Source of the DNA: Blastomussa wellsi
Lineage: Eukaryota; Cnidaria; Anthozoa; Scleractinia; Plerogyridae
Assembly (NCBI GenBank): GCA_947652115.1
Contig: OX393564.1
Coordinates: forward strand, 9,453,993 to 9,517,992
Direction: 5' to 3'
Length of the DNA stretch: 64,000 nucleotides
Shown here: piece after piece, positions 59,286 through 64,000 of the stretch
How the letters are laid out: the number at the start of each line of letters is the position of its first letter
How positions within the stretch are numbered: position 1 is the first letter of the stretch
Made by a program: the position numbers and the translations under genes
The notes under the pieces: generated by a model
What the model saw: only the letters and a program-made list of their open reading frames with translations
Databases searched by the model: none
What the model was told of the DNA's origin: nothing

Positions 59286-62200
59286 ATGGCGGACGGACTT
59301 GATACCTGCCGGCAAATTCTTTTGAAAAGATTTCCTTCAATAGACGATGATCTTTTCCAGTACGTGACAGGTAAATATTTCTCTTGCTATTTCTGCTAAA
59401 GCCTATATCACTACTTCTGTTCTTCTTGGGAATGGTATTAACGTTACGTGTAATCTTTGATTAAGAGTCGTTTCTAAACTCGTACAATATGTCGCGTTGT
59501 TTCGATCGCTTAGTAGTAATTTTAATTTCGTAGCTTAGTGATCAGTCTGTGAGCGCTAAGGATATTGTAGGGGTGTAGGATCCGCGAGATGGTTTCGGAC
59601 ATGCTCTTTAATTGTGTGGTATATGTAGTCGTAGGAGTTAAGTTGCCGTGTGCTTCGATAATTACAGTAGGTCTAGTGAAGTTGTCATTGTAGTGCTAGT
59701 TGTTCCAGGAAAAGACACGGTCAAGGTATTTGTTTTGGTCGGATTAACTGTATATTGTGTTGCAAACTAGTTGCACTCGTCTTCTTAAAGTCCTGATAGT
59801 CATAGCTTTGTGAGATGTCGGGTTGTAGGATATGACTTGTCTAGTAATCTATCGGTATGTGTTGGTTTCCTGTTAACTGTTGTCCATGGTTCCTGTCACT
59901 GTTTACCAGGTAGTTTAGAATTTCCATCTTCTTCAGCTTCTCTGGTGAACTGTATGTTGGAATTCTGCACATTAAGGTGGTCATGGAATGCGTCAATTTC
60001 ATCTTTGTATACGCTGGTGACTGTGTCGTCAGCATAGTGTAACTAAAGTGGTATCATTGATAAGGAATGTGTGTGCATCAGTTACAAATCCACGGGAAGT
60101 GAGGGAGAACCCAGGCATGTCCTTTTGGGCTAAAGTTATTTGCTTGAGAGGGATCAAAAATACTTCTTGGACCCCTTCTTTTCTGAAAAAATAAATATTT
60201 ATAATAAGTCACAGGCCCTTTAGTTTAGCTGACAAGGATTGCTGTCAGTTCTTTAGGGAACATCTAGTTGTCATTACCATGAAATGATGTTTGTCTTTTG
60301 GGAAACTGCACTTTAAGAAAACCGTGAACACCAGAAATATTTATAGAATGTTATTGTATTACAAGGAAAAAGTCAATCAGTTGTGAGAAAACCAAACTGT
60401 AAACAGCAACAGTAATTTGTTTTTAGTTATGAGGCTTGTTCACATGACTTTTGTGCTGAACTGTATTGTGATTAGTCACTACACAATCAACATTCCTGAA
60501 ATATTTCAGGTGTTCATGGCATCTTGAGTTCATACAGTTTTATAATTAATTGATTATTTTTTTACCTTAAAGTTTATTACAGTATTTGTCTCAGTTCAGT
60601 ACCAAGCAGTGTGACGGGTAACTGTCACTGAGGAAAAAAATACTTTGAATAAATAACCTAGTTGAATAATTTATATACTATCAAATATCTAGAAATTACA
60701 ATTATAAACCATGCAGGTTAAACTAAGCCCTGACAATTCTTGTGGGCTTAGTAATAAAACTAGTTAATTGACCAGTCTTGTTATAAGTTGTGACTGTTTA
60801 CAATAAAATTCATTTAACCAGTGTTGAGAGAATATGATGGAAATAATTCAGTGAATTTGTAACAAGGTAAAAAGTGCTATTTGCACATACCCTGGGCGCA
60901 ACAAAAAGGCTTTGTGATAGCACGGAACAGGTGTAAAGATTGTTAGTGCCTTCTTGTTGCAGGATGCACAAAGTGGACATTAGTGGCGTGTGTGGTTTTT
61001 TTTATTTTTTTCTGATGGAAAACTTCTGACATTTGTATTTAGCAGACAGTCCGTAAGAGAAAGTGAAGTGATACAGATCTTTTCCTAAGATAAAGATAGG
61101 CATAAAATTTAAGCAACTGAAATAAAAGAATTAAAAATGACATTTTTCATGCTAGCTCCTTAGAGATTTGTGCTAATAAGGAGGGTCCCCTATACCCCTT
61201 GCAAAATCGAATCAAAAAAATATTTGCCTTTTAACACGTCATGAATAATAACCACTCGGAAGGCGTTATATCATTGAAATTTGATTTTAGCGTATCACAT
61301 TTCATGGGAAAATAAATAGTTCCAATCATGTTTCGCATAAGAAGTATAGGAGACCCTCAGTAAGATCTCACCCTGATACTGATTGTGTGGAATGTTAACT
61401 TCAGATGTTCTTGAAAGTGGATCAGATGATTTTGAGAGTGGTGAGGATATTCATGATGCTGTGGGAAGTATTCTAGCAGAGGTGGCTGGAGATGAAGGGG
61501 AACACGACATTATTGACATCTGTAATCAACTCATGAGTGCTTTGAAAGGGTATGTTTAAACAAATAATTTAGTTATTGTATTATATACATCAATAATAGT
61601 AGATGATATTTTTGTTAAATATTTCATTTACCCTCAAATCATACAAATCCTACATGTAATACTTTCTTTTTTCAGCTTTTAACATGGCAAAAATACTTCA
61701 CATTACATAATTACACGTCACATTACATAATTATATCTACATAACTATAAACTATGACCTAATCAACAAAATTCTAAGTTGGTGGCAAGTGTCATGCAAA
61801 CGTGTACATGTATTAAATGTGAGCATCAGAGCACTGTAGATCTGCTAGATACAAACTGTCAGACATTGCATCTTTCAGTAAAAACAGTAAGTTACGCTAA
61901 TGTGCACAGAATGTAGTACATGTAAATTCATTTACTCTAATAATGTTACTAGAAATTCTCTGTCAGGGTGCATTCATGATCAAGAAGGTATATTCATCAT
62001 GATGCATTGATAGTTGACATATCATGAGAGGTGTAGATGGCTACCCCGTTTATTTGCTTTCTGTAGTGATATGTGCAATGGCACGACCACAGGTCAAGGC
62101 AGCCATAAATTGCTCCATGCTCCTGTTAATATGAAGCAGATGGCACAAAATTCAGGTAAGACCACTGATAATTCAAAAGAAGTGAAAAAGTACTTGAGAT

Positions 62201-63893
62201 GCACACATGTACCCATGTATATTATGGCAGCGCCACCAGGCAATATCAGAGACTCCAATCTTTTGAAACAGAAAAATGGGTTTCAGAAGCCACTAAGCCA
62301 TAAAATGAGCGCCGAAGATGCAAGCCCCTAGAGGTGTTCATTCTCCCTCAGAAAATTAATTGAAAATATGGGCCTCTAAGATACCGTTTTCTGCATTTTG
62401 AGTTAATATTAAGAGGAAAATTAGCCTGCCAAAACCACAAACAAATGCAACCCTCGCACAAAGTTGAGGAAATTCAGTGCCCAAAAAATGCAGGCGTGTG
62501 CTACGATGCCCCAAAGGTACAACACAAAAACAGCAAAAGACCATGCTAAAAATACTAGTGAAGCAGGGAAAACAATATCTCCCTTTGCCAGAGGAAAATT
62601 GCAAAAGAAAAGGGAGAATGTTGAGCGAAAACCGGAAATGATCACTGAAACGTGGAAAAAATGGGAGGGTTAAGATCTCTGCAGTATTTACATGGAATAA
62701 AAACTTTGCATTAAACTTTTGCTGCAATACCACTCTGTGTGGCTATGTTGTGGTGCAATTTTCCCCTTGGTTCAATTTAGTATTAATAATTATTTCTTTG
62801 TTGTGTGTGAAAAATATTAATTGATCATAATGAATAATTATAAAAGAAAAGAATTCAAAATTCCAAAATTAATAGTACTAAGGGTAAAATTAAACCACAA
62901 CATCTGACCATATGTACACTCTTTGAGATCTTTGGCACAACAGTTACTATAATATTAATTTCCCCTATACAGATCTCCCAGTCAGAAAATAATTAAAACG
63001 CTGTCATTTTGTTATAACTTACAGAGCCCCAGGAAGATGGCATGTCAAGTATTTGGATAGTAAAAAAGGAAGCCAACACAGTAAGTTGTACTACCCAAGG
63101 ATTCATTTACAAAATGTTAATACCTCAACTTACGTTAATTCTCATTCAATTCAGGTTGTAGATCAGAAAAAATTGCAAAAAGCTGAAGCAAAAATAAAAG
63201 CAAAGCAGGAGAAACGTGCACAAGATGGTGAACCCATTAATGAGATACGAGGGAGGTAAGATAGGGCTTGTAAGGTATTCTTGTAATGATGTATTTTTTA
63301 AGTCTGCAATCGAGCCAAAGTGGTTCATCAAGCCGGCGTTTATCTCAGGTTTCCGTAGAGTGAAGTGACTAGGAGTATTAGGACTAGGATGGGATGCTAG
63401 GTCATCGCAGGGTTACCCCCAGAAGTAAATTCGCTGGTACCCATTTATACACCTAGATGGAGAAAGGCACTGAGAGAGTAAAGTGTAAAGAACACTAACT
63501 GTTTTAAATGGAGGTAAAGTAATCTGTAATGTAACAAGTGATTCTTACTTTCTGTCTGCAGACAAATAGATAATGCGTCAGCTTCCCAGAGCTCAAACAA
63601 AAGGGAGAACAAACTAGAAGCCAGTGGTACAAACAAAAGTCGTGACATCAGAATAGAGAACTTTGATCTCTCCTATGCAGACAGGTAAGCCTGGAAAATA
63701 GGATACCAAAATTTTGATACAAAATTTTGATACAAAAAATGTACCAAATCTCATCTGAGTTTGATTGATGTCTGTAATATTTTTCCAGAGTTTTACTGAA
63801 AGAAGCAGACATGTCGCTAATCTTTGGTAGGAGGTATGGCTTAGTTGGAAGAAATGGGATTGGAAAGACAACACTGATTAAAATGATTTCCAG
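59286..63893 (+). CDS. ABCF3: ABCF3, N-terminal exons (runs past the window edge)
   Basis: Seven exons: 59286-59370, 61405-61549, 62067-62155, 63025-63080, 63155-63255, 63562-63684 and 63789-63893, all in compatible phase and open at the last donor. ABCF3 is a soluble ABC protein with two nucleotide-binding domains and no membrane domain. It is the metazoan relative of yeast Gcn20, linked to translation control and antiviral responses. Visible order: an acidic helical N-terminus (ILLKRFPSIDDDLFQYVTG, then DDFESGEDIHDAV), a variable linker (KLLHAPVNM), the basic coiled coil VVDQKKLQKAEAKIKAKQEK, the strand DIRIENFDLSYADRVLL, and the first Walker A GLVGRNGIGKTTLIKM. The order and motifs match vertebrate ABCF3. 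The remaining about three quarters lies beyond 64000. The start ATG follows an A-rich AACATGG context. Confidence 0.95.
59371..61404. other. ABCF3 intron 1
   Basis: 2.0 kb. It contains a minus-strand Penelope reverse transcriptase remnant (59510-60060). The rest is AT-rich without recognisable coding. Confidence 0.55.
59510..60060 (-). mobile_element. Penelope-like reverse transcriptase remnant
   Basis: The minus strand gives YADDT (60025-60036) then TSVYKDEIDAFHDHLNVQN, IQFTREAEEDG, TVNRKPTHTDRLLDKS, and further down KSMSETISRILHPYNI. This is the order of Penelope-type reverse transcriptase motifs after the catalytic YADD. Stop codons and frameshifts show it is a relic. Confidence 0.82.
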
Positions 63894-64000
63894 GTAATAC
63901 ATATGTTCCGCTTTATTCTTATTTTAGTTACATATTTACATAGCTTGAGTAATGTATGCTAAGAAGTGGAAATCGTAAATGAAAATTCATTATAACAGTG

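Noticed and set aside
1..64000. tRNA, rRNA, CRISPR arrays or prokaryotic operons
   Set aside because: None seen. Spliced genes and eukaryotic transposons throughout argue against a prokaryotic source.

Overview
The window is eukaryotic. It has spliced genes with GT-AG introns, long repeat-rich introns, AT-rich sequence and many small inverted-repeat elements. The gene content (multi-ShK secreted protein, UPF0462/C4orf33 homologue, SFT2 vesicle protein, Roco GTPase, ABCF3) together with Penelope-like, gypsy, hAT-like and pogo-like relics fits a cnidarian, most likely a stony coral. The organism call is inference from memory of repeat style and gene content. No tRNA, rRNA or CRISPR array was found.

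Layout. 303-1067 (-): a single-exon type II membrane protein resembling the LicD/fukutin nucleotidyltransferase group. 2285-3060 (+): a broken gypsy integrase tail. 5039-22787 (+): sixteen exons that join in frame into a predicted 636-residue protein with a signal peptide, seven ShK domains, a Ser/Thr/Pro-rich linker and a complete UPF0462 domain. 23920-29398 (-): a six-exon SFT2-domain gene of 204 residues, tail to tail with the previous gene. 29399-32067: intergenic, with a Penelope-like (PLE) fragment. 32068-55392 (+): thirteen exons encoding a predicted 1332-residue Roco GTPase with the order UBL-UBL-SH2-UBL-SH2-ROC-COR-Cys/His-Death. 59286-63893 (+, runs off the window): the first seven coding exons of ABCF3.

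The Roco gene is the most striking item. Two ubiquitin-like/SH2 modules with identical intron phases precede a ROC-COR GTPase and a C-terminal Death domain, an architecture that looks like an intracellular signalling switch and that I cannot place in a named Roco family. Second is the apparent fusion of a secreted ShK array to UPF0462. The UPF0462 exon has no start codon of its own and its splice phase matches the ShK exon upstream.

The non-coding space is dominated by relics. Several Penelope-like fragments and solo terminal repeats carry hammerhead-ribozyme-like cores; at least one (8018-8064, minus) keeps every core position I can check. There are also palindromic MITE families, a pair of 0.96-kb TA-flanked pogo-like elements, and a hAT-like element with an 8-bp target duplication that contains a nested PLE terminal repeat. 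All exon calls are read from the sequence and reading-frame phase alone, with no transcript evidence.
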